Shown here: positions 7,283 through 15,281 of the stretch, piece by piece
Position numbering within the stretch: the first letter of the stretch is position 1
Layout of the letters: each line of letters starts with the position of its first letter
Source of the DNA: Halodesulfovibrio sp.
GTDB taxonomy: Bacteria > Desulfobacterota > Desulfovibrionia > Desulfovibrionales > Desulfovibrionaceae
DNA length: 64,000 nt
Direction of reading: 5' to 3'
NCBI RefSeq assembly: GCF_025210605.1
Contig: NZ_JAOARI010000011.1
Location: 1 to 64,000, forward strand
Program-made: the position numbers and the translations under genes
Notes under the pieces: generated by a model
The model's database searches: none
What the model was told of the DNA's origin: nothing
What the model saw: the letters and a program-made list of their open reading frames with translations, nothing else

Positions 7283-9145
7283 ATGCCAAAATCAGGCGAC
7301 AGCCAGCATCAGGTTCAGGATGCACAAGATGTAAAAAAAGCAAAAGAACGTGTGTTCAGTGCAACCTTTTCTGGAAGAGATGTCACAATCAGTGACTTTC
7401 CACTACCTGATGCGAGCAGCCATGAATCTTTCCCCCTTCCATCAACGCAAGACGAAAGACCTGACGCACAAAAAAAGCATCCTAAAAGCTACCAGCGACT
7501 TCAAACCAAATTGAATTCGTTGGATATTACACCGTTTTTGGATTTGATGCTCTCTGTAGCGCACGAGCGAGATCCTGCCAAAATTATCGAACGCGCTAGT
7601 ACCGGATACAAAGGTACACATGTTACCATGGGCGTATTCTGGTTACGCCCTACTCCCAAAATGGCAGACATAATACCTCCGCACCCGTTATCAGAGAGTA
7701 TGCTGAAGCTTGTTGCCTACTCCGGCATAGGTGACAGTACCCCTTCAGCGTGGAAACATGCGCAAGGAACGTTCGACCTTGTCCCCATCACTGAACCAAT
7801 TTTTGCATCATGCCTTAACGGTATTCCGTCCATCGGCTCTTCTCCAGAAGACTGGGATCGCCCTGCATGGGCAATTCAAGAAGGCTATCAGGCATATTCA
7901 TCATTTCCTGTTATGTATAATGATGAGTTCCTCGGCATTATATCCACATTTTATGACCGCCCAATGGTTGGACCGTTTGCACAACTCCACTCAATGCACC
8001 AGAAAATGCATAAAATTTTTGCGGATACAGTTGCCCGTGCTCTTGTAAATGCTGTTGCATTTGAAGAAATCCAAAAACTACGCGGTGAGCTTGAATTTGA
8101 AAACGAACTGCTGCGCCGTGCTGTTGATGAAAAACGATTAGACGACAATCTCATCGGCGATTCAGATTCGTTAGCCCACGTTATGGAGCAAATCGGTGTG
8201 GTATCGCCAACTGATGCCAGCGTACTAATTTTGGGCGAATCCGGGACAGGTAAAGAATTATTAGCAGGAGCAATCCACAGTCGATCTTCACGTAGCCAAA
8301 ATGCTTTTGTTCGCGTAAACTGCTCTGCTATTCCACACGAATTATTCGAAAGTGAATTTTTTGGACACGTTAAAGGCTCGTTTACCGGTGCTATTCGTGA
8401 TCGTGTCGGACGATTCCAGATGGCTGACGGCGGAACTCTTTTCCTTGATGAAGTCGGAGAAATCCCATTAGAACTTCAAGGCAAGCTCCTCCGAGTCCTT
8501 CAGGAAGGAACATTCGAACCTGTTGGTGACGAACGTTCCAGAAAAGTAAACGTCCGCATTGTTGCCGCTACAAACAAAGACCTGACAAAAGAAGTTGCAG
8601 CAGGACGGTTTAGGCAGGATTTATATTTCCGGCTCTCTGTTTTTCCAATAAACGTGCCGCCACTTCGTGACCGCCGTAACGATATTCCGCTATTGGCGCG
8701 GCATTTTATCCACCTTGCTGCAACACGTATGAACATTACCCCACCGCGCCTTAAACCGCATCATGTTGAAAAACTGCAAGAGTACGATTGGCCGGGTAAC
8801 GTGCGTGAACTTCAGAACGTTGTGGAACGCGCAGTTATTATGTCGCACAGTGGCACTATGGAATTCTACATCCAAGATAACAGCCACGCGACACCGCCAA
8901 CTGAAATGAATGTGCACGCATACTCTGCCACTATCCCAGCGGCAGCGCCGCCTGCATCTGCGCCTCCACCTCAAGATATTATCACTGAGGTGGAATGGAT
9001 TGCCATGCAGCAAGTCAATATTCAACAAGCTCTGGAAGCGACAAACTGGCGAGTTCAGGGGCACGGCGGTGCGGCAGAACTGCTTGGCATTAAACCGACC
9101 ACCCTTCGCTCGCGCATACAGAAACTGGGCATAAAAAAGCCATAG
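7283..9145 (+). CDS. GAF-domain sigma-54 dependent transcriptional activator
   Basis: This 620-residue enhancer-binding protein has a long N-terminal sensor of GAF type (about 85-265), a coiled linker, an AAA+ domain (about 288-520) and a Fis-type HTH at the C-terminus (AAELLGIKPTTLRSRIQKLGI). The AAA+ part shows Walker A GESGTGKELL, the sigma-54 contact loop GSFTGA, Walker B GGTLFLDEVGE and the R-finger region FRQDLYFRL. The layout is that of FhlA/NorR-like regulators that sense a small molecule rather than phosphorylation. A proline/alanine-rich linker (about 551-565) joins the AAA+ and HTH parts. The start follows a GGGGACGATA Shine-Dalgarno region. Ligand and targets are unknown; tandem dyads just upstream may be its own sites. 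Confidence 0.92.
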   Translation: MPKSGDSQHQVQDAQDVKKAKERVFSATFSGRDVTISDFPLPDASSHESFPLPSTQDERPDAQKKHPKSYQRLQTKLNSLDITPFLDLMLSVAHERDPAKIIERASTGYKGTHVTMGVFWLRPTPKMADIIPPHPLSESMLKLVAYSGIGDSTPSAWKHAQGTFDLVPITEPIFASCLNGIPSIGSSPEDWDRPAWAIQEGYQAYSSFPVMYNDEFLGIISTFYDRPMVGPFAQLHSMHQKMHKIFADTVARALVNAVAFEEIQKLRGELEFENELLRRAVDEKRLDDNLIGDSDSLAHVMEQIGVVSPTDASVLILGESGTGKELLAGAIHSRSSRSQNAFVRVNCSAIPHELFESEFFGHVKGSFTGAIRDRVGRFQMADGGTLFLDEVGEIPLELQGKLLRVLQEGTFEPVGDERSRKVNVRIVAATNKDLTKEVAAGRFRQDLYFRLSVFPINVPPLRDRRNDIPLLARHFIHLAATRMNITPPRLKPHHVEKLQEYDWPGNVRELQNVVERAVIMSHSGTMEFYIQDNSHATPPTEMNVHAYSATIPAAAPPASAPPPQDIITEVEWIAMQQVNIQQALEATNWRVQGHGGAAELLGIKPTTLRSRIQKLGIKKP

Positions 9146-9170
9146 GCTCTGCGTGTGGTGCTAGATATAA

Positions 9171-9206
9171 AAAAGCGACTCATCGCTATTTGCGACAGTC
9201 GCTTTT
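9171..9206. terminator. Terminator between the GAF activator and the NifX-like gene
   Basis: AAAAGCGACT and AGTCGCTTTT form a perfect 10-bp stem. A- and T-runs on both sides let it serve the converging genes on each strand. Confidence 0.7.
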
Positions 9207-9237
9207 ACACACTTTTTTTGAAAGCACTTCTGGAAAT

Positions 9238-9552
9238 CTACGAAGCAAAGTATCGGGCTAATGCCTCGTCTACCGTCCCGTCATAGCCGATGGCAGAAAA
9301 AATCCCGCCTTCGCTCAAATAAAATCTTGTTTTTGAACCAACATCTCCACACAAAACGGTGGTGACTCCTTCTTTAATCAGCCACTGGGCAACCTTCTTC
9401 CCTACAGCTTCCGTATCGTCTCGATAAGGATTCTCATGAACTTCACGAGCATCCTTTCCCTTTTCAACCAGTACAAATAAGTCAGCTCGACCAAAAACTG
9501 GCTCAACTACGTACGTGTCATTTCGTTTTTTTGCTGCAACAGCAATCCTCAT
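9238..9552 (-). CDS. NifX/NifB C-terminal-like (dinitrogenase Fe-Mo cofactor family) protein
   Basis: This 104-residue protein starts MRIAVAAKK and holds the pattern PVFGRADLFVLVE, then VTTVLCGDVGSKTRFYLSEGGI, typical of the small stand-alone NifX/MTH1175-like fold. Family members bind or carry iron-sulfur or iron-molybdenum cluster precursors, but many are found outside nitrogen fixation and their role is unknown. I chose the ATG at 9552 because AGGGG precedes it and the family begins M-(K/R)-I-A. It follows thiE by 44 bases and probably shares its transcript. No nif genes are visible. Confidence 0.75.
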   Translation of the reverse strand: MRIAVAAKKRNDTYVVEPVFGRADLFVLVEKGKDAREVHENPYRDDTEAVGKKVAQWLIKEGVTTVLCGDVGSKTRFYLSEGGIFSAIGYDGTVDEALARYFAS

Positions 9553-9596
9553 ATACCCCTCACATCCTGTCGGTAGCCTTGGCAGGCAACAACTGC

Positions 9597-10226
9597 CTAA
9601 ACAAAGGCTGCGTTTCGCAGTTCTTCTGCCGCATCCTTCGGAGACAAAGCACCACAAATTGCAGAGATAACAGCAACACCGTCAGCGCCTGCGGCAATTA
9701 CATCTGCGGCATTCGCTGTGGTAATTCCTTCAAAGCCTACAATCGGGAGATTCGTCATGCTTCGAGCTTTTTCAACGCCTGGCAGTTGCCACGGCTTTGC
9801 ATCTCTTGGCACAGAAGGTGTAGAAAATACAGGAGAAATACCAATATAGTCAATATCTAATGCGTTGGCTTCTTCAATCTGGTCAGGGGTTTCAACGGTA
9901 ATCCCCACAATTGCATCCCCACCAATCAAGGAACGCACATCCTGAACCCGCATGTCGGTCTGTCCCACATGAACACCATCAGCATGCACTGCCAGCGCAA
10001 TATCAACACGGTCATTAATAATCAAAGGAATATCCATAGGAGCTAACAAAGCTCGAAGCTGGCGTGCAACTTCTACAAACTTTCGAGTCTCCATGGTCTT
10101 CTCACGAAGCTGTACCATAGTTACGCCGCCGCGCACGGCAGCTGCAACTGTTTCTTCAAGGGGCATCATTGTGCAGCGGCTGCTGTCTGTTACCAGATAA
10201 AGCGAGAAATCTGCATGTTGCCTCAT
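9597..10226 (-). CDS. thiE: Thiamine-phosphate synthase
   Basis: ThiE joins hydroxymethylpyrimidine diphosphate to thiazole phosphate to give thiamine phosphate. The 209 residues show the TIM-barrel signatures VQLREK, LIINDRVDIALAVHADGVHVGQTD and YIGISPVFSTPSVPRD. Length is normal. The start overlaps the thiM stop by four bases (ATGA), which indicates translational coupling. Confidence 0.95.
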   Translation of the reverse strand: MRQHADFSLYLVTDSSRCTMMPLEETVAAAVRGGVTMVQLREKTMETRKFVEVARQLRALLAPMDIPLIINDRVDIALAVHADGVHVGQTDMRVQDVRSLIGGDAIVGITVETPDQIEEANALDIDYIGISPVFSTPSVPRDAKPWQLPGVEKARSMTNLPIVGFEGITTANAADVIAAGADGVAVISAICGALSPKDAAEELRNAAFV

Positions 10227-11029
10227 TCCACAACCCTCACTTCGACTAGTCGGTTAATATCTTTCTCTGTAAGCTTATGGAGCGCATCAATAAACTGAAC
10301 AGCAAAAGAACCCGGTCCATTTGATGCTGTCGCTGCAAGTCCACCTGCTGCTGCCATGCATCCCATTGCGGAAACAGCTGCTCCGAGCATATCTTCACAA
10401 ATAGCCATATGTGCTCCGCAAAGTGCTGTGGCAATGCACCCCATACCTGTCACCAGTGCCATATATTCACTGCCGCCTCTAATTGTGTACATTGTATCAC
10501 CATCGGTAATAACATCAATACAACCAGAAACAGCCACAACACAGCGGTATTTTTTAGCTAATGCGTTAGCCGCTTTTTCCGCTTCACTTGTATCATGACA
10601 AGAATCAACGCCGCGTGTTGTAGAGGTTATACCAGCCAGCGCCATAATTTCTGAGGCGTTGCCTCGCACAATTGAAATTCCACCTTCTTCAAGAAGAGAT
10701 AATGCCGTTTGGGTTCGCAACGCGGAAGCACCGGCACCAACAGGATCGAGGATAACCGGTTTATAGTTCGCAGCGGCAATGGAAGCGCCCAGACGCATAC
10801 TTTCAATCCATTCCGGACTAAGGGTTCCGATATTCAGAACAAGAGCACCAGCTATGGCAATAAGCTCCTCAAGTTCTTCTTTTGCATGAGCCATAATCGG
10901 TGAGGCGCCAGCGCTGAGAAGTGCGTTTGCGGTAGAGTTCATGACAACATAGTTTGTAATACTATGCACGACAGGACCACTGCCCCGCACTTTATCTATA
11001 TTGTCCCATACAGTGTCGATTGATAACAT
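10223..11029 (-). CDS. thiM: Hydroxyethylthiazole kinase
   Basis: ThiM phosphorylates hydroxyethylthiazole so that it can be salvaged into thiamine by ThiE, encoded next. The 268 residues show the family patterns VHSITNYVVMNSTANALLSAGASPIMAHA, LNIGTL, LDPVGAGAS and GNASEIMALAG. The catalytic region VTGMGC carries the Cys typical of ThiM. It is the first gene of a thiM-thiE-(NifX-like) unit. I looked for a TPP riboswitch in the 168-base leader and did not find its conserved CTGAGA core, so control is probably by a protein (see the dyad at 11082-11099). Confidence 0.95.
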   Translation of the reverse strand: MLSIDTVWDNIDKVRGSGPVVHSITNYVVMNSTANALLSAGASPIMAHAKEELEELIAIAGALVLNIGTLSPEWIESMRLGASIAAANYKPVILDPVGAGASALRTQTALSLLEEGGISIVRGNASEIMALAGITSTTRGVDSCHDTSEAEKAANALAKKYRCVVAVSGCIDVITDGDTMYTIRGGSEYMALVTGMGCIATALCGAHMAICEDMLGAAVSAMGCMAAAGGLAATASNGPGSFAVQFIDALHKLTEKDINRLVEVRVVE

Positions 11030-11081
11030 AAATGCACCTTCCTCTAATGACGTTAAATAGCATAATAATCAGAATAGGGCA

Positions 11082-11099
11082 TAGCTTACGCCTAAGCTA
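11082..11099 (-). promoter_or_regulatory. Dyad at the probable thiM transcription start
   Basis: TAGCTTA and TAAGCTA form a perfect 7-bp inverted repeat with a 4-base centre. It begins directly after the predicted thiM -10 box, so a bound repressor would cover the start site. Confidence 0.45.
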
Positions 11100-11126
11100 C
11101 TATATTGCAATCAAAAAACGGAACAA
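11099..11126 (-). promoter_or_regulatory. Probable sigma-70 promoter of thiM
   Basis: On the minus strand TTGTTC (11126-11121) is followed, after 16 bases, by TATAGT (11104-11099), which matches five of six positions of the -10 consensus. The thiM start codon is about 70 bases downstream. Confidence 0.45.
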
Positions 11127-11197
11127 CCAGTATGCTGCATTAAAATAACGCCGCGACCGCTCATTCCGTCTATCAACCGACCTAATTGTCTTTTTTT

Positions 11198-12034
11198 CTA
11201 AACTAAGCTGCTCTTAAACTCATCATTCACGCCCACAATAGCAATACCATGTTCATTCGCAAGAGCAACAGCTTCATCCCTATCGAAGAAAAGTGTTTTT
11301 CCTGCGTAATACGCAAGACAGCTATATCCACCATCAACAAGATTCTGAATCGTATTCAAGCCAAGAGCTGGCAAATCAATACGTTCGTCCTGATTAGGTT
11401 TCAGCAACTTAATGGCTACGCATCCTTTGCCGCCAAGCTCTGCACCGCGCTTGATGGTTGCATCCGTTCCTTCAAGACATTCAACAGCAACTACCATATT
11501 TTCGCGCACAACAATGCACTGCCCGATATCCATAGCACCGATCTGTTCGCCAATAGGAATACCGTATGCCAAAGTTTCACGTTGCTTGTCTGTAAGCTTC
11601 TTTTTTGTAAGCACGCCAGCAGGACCACGTAAGTTAGGCACTAGCTCCGCTGCCTGCACAATTTGCAATCCATCAGATTCCAACTCATCCAGCACAGCGC
11701 GCAAAAGGACATCGTCCCCTTTAGAGCGGATTTTAAAAAGAAGTTTTGCCGCGCGTAAATCTGGACGAACATCAAGCGCTTTAGGCTTATTGATAGCTCC
11801 GGCAAAGCATACGCGGGTAACACCGTTTTTTCTAAAAAATTGGATCAGTTTTGAAAGTGCTCCCAAATGAAGCATCTCAAAAACATCTGCTTTGCTTTCA
11901 ATTGCAGGGTCTGTGTGCCCGACAAATCCGCACATAACAACTGAAAACCCATCCTTGCGAGCACCTTCAGCCACAAGTTCAGGGAATTGGCCTGCGCCTG
12001 CTATAATGCCGATTTTTTCCCGTAGTGCTGCCAT
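11198..12034 (-). CDS. lpxI: UDP-2,3-diacylglucosamine diphosphatase LpxI
   Basis: LpxI hydrolyses UDP-2,3-diacylglucosamine to lipid X, the step that E. coli performs with the unrelated LpxH. The 278-residue protein begins with IGIIAGAGQFPELVAEGAR, typical of the DUF1009/LpxI family. It continues with VCFAGAINKP, GILxGxxIGEQIGAMDIGQCIVV-like and EGTDATIKRG motifs. It follows lpxA, as in many proteobacteria outside the gammas. A good terminator lies only 20-25 bases upstream of its start, so its expression may depend on read-through. Confidence 0.93.
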   Translation of the reverse strand: MAALREKIGIIAGAGQFPELVAEGARKDGFSVVMCGFVGHTDPAIESKADVFEMLHLGALSKLIQFFRKNGVTRVCFAGAINKPKALDVRPDLRAAKLLFKIRSKGDDVLLRAVLDELESDGLQIVQAAELVPNLRGPAGVLTKKKLTDKQRETLAYGIPIGEQIGAMDIGQCIVVRENMVVAVECLEGTDATIKRGAELGGKGCVAIKLLKPNQDERIDLPALGLNTIQNLVDGGYSCLAYYAGKTLFFDRDEAVALANEHGIAIVGVNDEFKSSLV

Positions 12035-12054
12035 AACGTTTATTGCTCCATAAA

Positions 12055-12089
12055 GTAAAAAAGAAGGAAGGCACTACACCTTCCTTCTT
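12055..12089 (-). terminator. Terminator or attenuator between lpxA and lpxI
   Basis: AAGAAGGAAGG and CCTTCCTTCTT make an 11-bp perfect stem with a 7-base loop. On the minus strand it is followed by six T. It sits in the 79-base space between lpxA and lpxI, so it either ends the lpx operon or lowers lpxI output. Confidence 0.75.
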
Positions 12090-12113
12090 AGTATTGTATT
12101 CCGACAGTGCAGC

Positions 12114-12905
12114 TTAATCGTTATGCGCTGGTAAAATACCGCGTTCACTTTTGCGCACAAAATCTACAAATTCGAGAACTTCAGTAAAGTTTCCAAATTC
12201 ATATTCCAGCTGTTCCAAAGCCTCTTTACGAGGAGTAGAAGAATGCCAGATAAGTTTGTATGCATTTTTAAGCGCACGGATAACTTCACGAGGAGCTTTG
12301 AGTCGTCGTAACCCGACAAGGTTAGGACCATGAACTCCGGCACGGTTACCTGTTGCAAGCATGTATGGTGGCAAATCCTGCCCGATACCGGTCATACCAC
12401 CAACAAAGGCGTGTTTTCCGATACGCACAAATTGATGCACGGCAGAAAGTCCCGCAATAATAGCGTGGTCAGCAACCTGCACATGCCCCGCAAGGGTCGC
12501 ATTGTTAGACATAATGATGCTGTCGCCAAGAACACAGTCATGAGCAACATGCGTATATGCCATCAAAAGGTTACCATTACCGATAACTGTTTCAAAACCG
12601 CCATCTTCAGTTCCGCGATGCAGTGTTGCAAATTCACGAATCACGTTGCTATCGCCGATTTTCAACCAGCTAACTTCTCCGTGGAATTTAAGATCCTGCG
12701 GGACACCGCCAACTGCTGCATACGAATGAATATGGTTGTTTTTGCCCATCTGTGTGTATTGCTTAACAGAGGCAAACGCATCAATCTTTGTACCGTCGCC
12801 GATAATAACATCGTCTTCAATAACAGCACATGGACCGATAACAACACCATCTCCCAGTTCCGCTGTTGGCGAAACAAAGGCAGAAGGATGAATTTCTGTA
12901 GCCAC
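12114..12905 (-). CDS. lpxA: UDP-N-acetylglucosamine acyltransferase
   Basis: LpxA transfers the first 3-hydroxyacyl chain to UDP-GlcNAc, the first step of lipid A synthesis in the cytoplasm. The 263 residues begin with hexapeptide repeats (IHPSAFVSPTAELGDGVVIGP) that form a left-handed beta helix. The catalytic His lies in YTHVAHDC (about residue 127), and GLRRLKAPREVIRALKNAYKL is the family's C-terminal helical region. Only one base separates it from fabZ. Confidence 0.97.
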   Translation of the reverse strand: MATEIHPSAFVSPTAELGDGVVIGPCAVIEDDVIIGDGTKIDAFASVKQYTQMGKNNHIHSYAAVGGVPQDLKFHGEVSWLKIGDSNVIREFATLHRGTEDGGFETVIGNGNLLMAYTHVAHDCVLGDSIIMSNNATLAGHVQVADHAIIAGLSAVHQFVRIGKHAFVGGMTGIGQDLPPYMLATGNRAGVHGPNLVGLRRLKAPREVIRALKNAYKLIWHSSTPRKEALEQLEYEFGNFTEVLEFVDFVRKSERGILPAHND

Positions 12906-12906
12906 G

Positions 12907-13371
12907 CTACATATCCTCCTTATTCATGATAGCAGCTGTCATTTCTGCTTCGGCAGCAAGAACACCGTCTACGTATGCCTTGCCTTCCATCTTCCACAAT
13001 TTCAGTTTGTGGCGAATCAGTCGGCATTTAAGCTCAAGCTTGTCACCAGGGTAAACTGGCTTACGGAAACGCACTTTTTCCATACCGGTAAACAAAAAGA
13101 GCTTGTCTTCGAGCGGCATATCAGTACTTTTGAGTACAAGAAGTCCACCCGCCTGAGCGAGAGCTTCCATGATAAGAACACCCGGCATTACAGGAATGCC
13201 CGGGAAGTGCCCCTGAAAGAAAGGCTCGTTCATAGTTACGTTTTTGTACGCTTCAATAGATTCAAGCGGAGTATAATCTACAACGCGATCTACAAGCAGA
13301 AACGGGTATCTATGTGGAAGTAAATCCAGAATCTGACGAATATCCAGAATATTCTGTTCGGTGGCGGTCAT
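12907..13371 (-). CDS. fabZ: 3-hydroxyacyl-[acyl-carrier-protein] dehydratase
   Basis: FabZ dehydrates 3-hydroxyacyl-ACP in fatty acid elongation and so competes with LpxA and LpxD for substrate, which explains its place between their genes. The 154 residues have the hot-dog fold signatures LPHRYPFLLVDRV and GHFPGIPVMPGVLIMEALAQ. The latter contains the catalytic His and Glu. Length is normal. Confidence 0.97.
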   Translation of the reverse strand: MTATEQNILDIRQILDLLPHRYPFLLVDRVVDYTPLESIEAYKNVTMNEPFFQGHFPGIPVMPGVLIMEALAQAGGLLVLKSTDMPLEDKLFLFTGMEKVRFRKPVYPGDKLELKCRLIRHKLKLWKMEGKAYVDGVLAAEAEMTAAIMNKEDM

Positions 13372-13384
13372 TATATGTGTACCT

Positions 13385-14395
13385 CTATTTTTTCAACGCT
13401 TCGATTTCTTTTTCGAGCTGTTTTACTCGTTTAAACAGATCAGGAATCTTAGGAGAAAGAGTTGTATGGCGCATGAAAATCCCCTTTTCCATCGCCGGCA
13501 TACCAGCCATAGTAACTCCAGCTGGAATGTCTTTGCCCACTCCGGTCTTAGGACCAACAGTAGCACCGTCACCAATATTCAGATGACCTGCAATACCTGC
13601 CTGTCCTGCCATGACTACGCCGTTACCGACTTTAGTCGAACCGGAAATTCCTACCTGTGACACAATAAGGCAGTTACTACCCATTTCAACATTGTGTCCG
13701 AGCATAACAAGATTATCAATTTTTGTTGCATCACCAACGCTGGTAGAACCAAGCACGGCACGGTCGATAGTGGTGTTTGCACCAATTTCTACATCGTTTC
13801 CGATTGTTACTGTACCGATTTGCGGAATTTTCTGCACACCGTATTCAGTTGGAGCAAAGCCAAAGCCATCACCACCAAGAACAACGCCTGCATGGATAAT
13901 GCAGTCATCACCGAGCACAGTTTCTGCCATGAGCACTACATTCGGGTACAGAATACAATCTGACCCGACCACGGAATCTTCCCCGATGTAGCATCCCGGG
14001 AAAACAGTGGTTCCTGCTCCAATGTTGGCACGAGGACCAATAAAGGCGTGCGGATATACAGTGACATCATCAGCAAGTGTTGCAGTTGGATCGATAAAAG
14101 CAAGTTCGGAAACGCCTTTCATCTCTCCCTGCGGCTTGGCAAACATAGCAACGCAACGAGCAAAATCAAAATAAGGATTATCACTGATAAGCGCGCGCTG
14201 AACATTCTCTACCTGTTCGGCAGTACAAACAACTGCACCAGCTTTAGTTTCTGCAAGCTTAGACGCATATTTAGGATTCGCCAAAAAACTAAGTTCTGTT
14301 TCCTGTGCGTCATCAAGGGTGTTTACACCTGTTATTTCAAGGTCTTCACCCGCAAACTCAAGACCAAGATTTTGTGCGATTGTAGAAAGCAGCAT
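13385..14395 (-). CDS. lpxD: UDP-3-O-(3-hydroxyacyl)glucosamine N-acyltransferase
   Basis: LpxD adds the N-linked acyl chain in lipid A synthesis. The 336 residues have an N-terminal uridine-binding domain with [13 protein letters not shown], then a long left-handed helix of hexapeptide repeats. The catalytic His lies in [12 protein letters not shown] (about residue 233). A coiled C-terminal helix ([11 protein letters not shown]) ends the protein. The gene order skp-lpxD-fabZ-lpxA is the classic one. Confidence 0.96.
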   Translation of the reverse strand: MLLSTIAQNLGLEFAGEDLEITGVNTLDDAQETELSFLANPKYASKLAETKAGAVVCTAEQVENVQRALISDNPYFDFARCVAMFAKPQGEMKGVSELAFIDPTATLADDVTVYPHAFIGPRANIGAGTTVFPGCYIGEDSVVGSDCILYPNVVLMAETVLGDDCIIHAGVVLGGDGFGFAPTEYGVQKIPQIGTVTIGNDVEIGANTTIDRAVLGSTSVGDATKIDNLVMLGHNVEMGSNCLIVSQVGISGSTKVGNGVVMAGQAGIAGHLNIGDGATVGPKTGVGKDIPAGVTMAGMPAMEKGIFMRHTTLSPKIPDLFKRVKQLEKEIEALKK

Positions 14396-14410
14396 GCTTA
14401 ACCGTCTTCC

Positions 14411-14974
14411 TTACTTTTTATCTTTTTTAGCTTTTTTCTGGTCAGCTTTAATTTTTTCAAGCTTAGCACGGTACAAACGGTTTACAACAACCATAACCTG
14501 CTTGGTAACATCAACAGGATTTTTAATGTAAAGAACCGCACCCTGTGCTTTAGCAATAATCATTTCGTAGCCGTTCTTTTTGCCAAACTCACGGGTAGCT
14601 TCCAGCATAAGAGCGGACATGTCACGAAGTGCAGACTGTTCTGCTGCACGAGCACGCTGAACAAAAGTCTGCTGACGCTGAGCGAGTTTCATTTCTTCAG
14701 TACGCAATTCTTTAGTCTTAGCTTTTTTAGCGTCTTCGGAAAGAGCCTGACTCTGCACACGGAATTCCTGTACTTTTTTATCAAAAGCAGCTTTGTCTTC
14801 TCTAAGTTTTTTATCTTCAGCGCCAAAAGTCTGCTTCATTGCTTTAGTAATAGCCAATGCTGGTTCAGAATCTTTAGCGATTACTCCAAAATCAACTTCG
14901 CCGTATTTTGCAGCAAAAGCTGATGAAGTACAAAGTAAGGTACAAGCCACTACCGCTAAAAGAATATTACGCAT
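14411..14974 (-). CDS. skp: Skp/OmpH family periplasmic chaperone
   Basis: This 187-residue protein has a clear signal peptide (MRNILLAVVACTLLCTSSAFA) and a mature part dominated by charged helices (DKKLREDKAAFDKKVQEFR...). That matches the coiled-coil arms of Skp, which carries unfolded outer-membrane proteins to BamA. The very Lys-rich C-terminus (KADQKKAKKDKK) is unusual. It is the first gene of the skp-lpxD-fabZ-lpxA group. A 307-base gap separates it from the amidase gene, so it probably has its own promoter. Confidence 0.88.
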   Translation of the reverse strand: MRNILLAVVACTLLCTSSAFAAKYGEVDFGVIAKDSEPALAITKAMKQTFGAEDKKLREDKAAFDKKVQEFRVQSQALSEDAKKAKTKELRTEEMKLAQRQQTFVQRARAAEQSALRDMSALMLEATREFGKKNGYEMIIAKAQGAVLYIKNPVDVTKQVMVVVNRLYRAKLEKIKADQKKAKKDKK

Positions 14975-15281
14975 TTAATGCTCCTAAAAATAAAATTCGT
15001 TACGTAACAATATGTTGTTTATTACCATTAATAAAAACTATCAGGGCGATTGAGTGGATAGCTCCAACGCATTCCTCAGTCAAGAACTTGTAAGCGTTCC
15101 TGCGTACAATCTATAACTGGTAACGCATGCTGAATGCATCCACAGTCCGCACAGAGCACTGCACATGTGCAAAGATAACCCTTCTATATGACGAGACTTA
15201 TTCACAAAAATCAGTACTACACAAAAAGCTTCGGTGCTGTCAGTGAGAAATCGACAAGCACTCGCATTATTTTATCAGCAG
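14975..15281. other. Non-coding gap between skp and the amidase gene
   Basis: These 307 bases hold no convincing gene. A 10-bp palindrome GTTACGTAAC lies at 14999-15008, just upstream of skp, and TGCACATGTGCA lies further out. The region should contain the skp promoter and the 3' end of the amidase message. I could not fix either with confidence. Confidence 0.4.

Noticed and set aside
11030-11197. TPP riboswitch before thiM
   Set aside because: I searched both strands by eye for the CTGAGA core and the second conserved stem and found neither.
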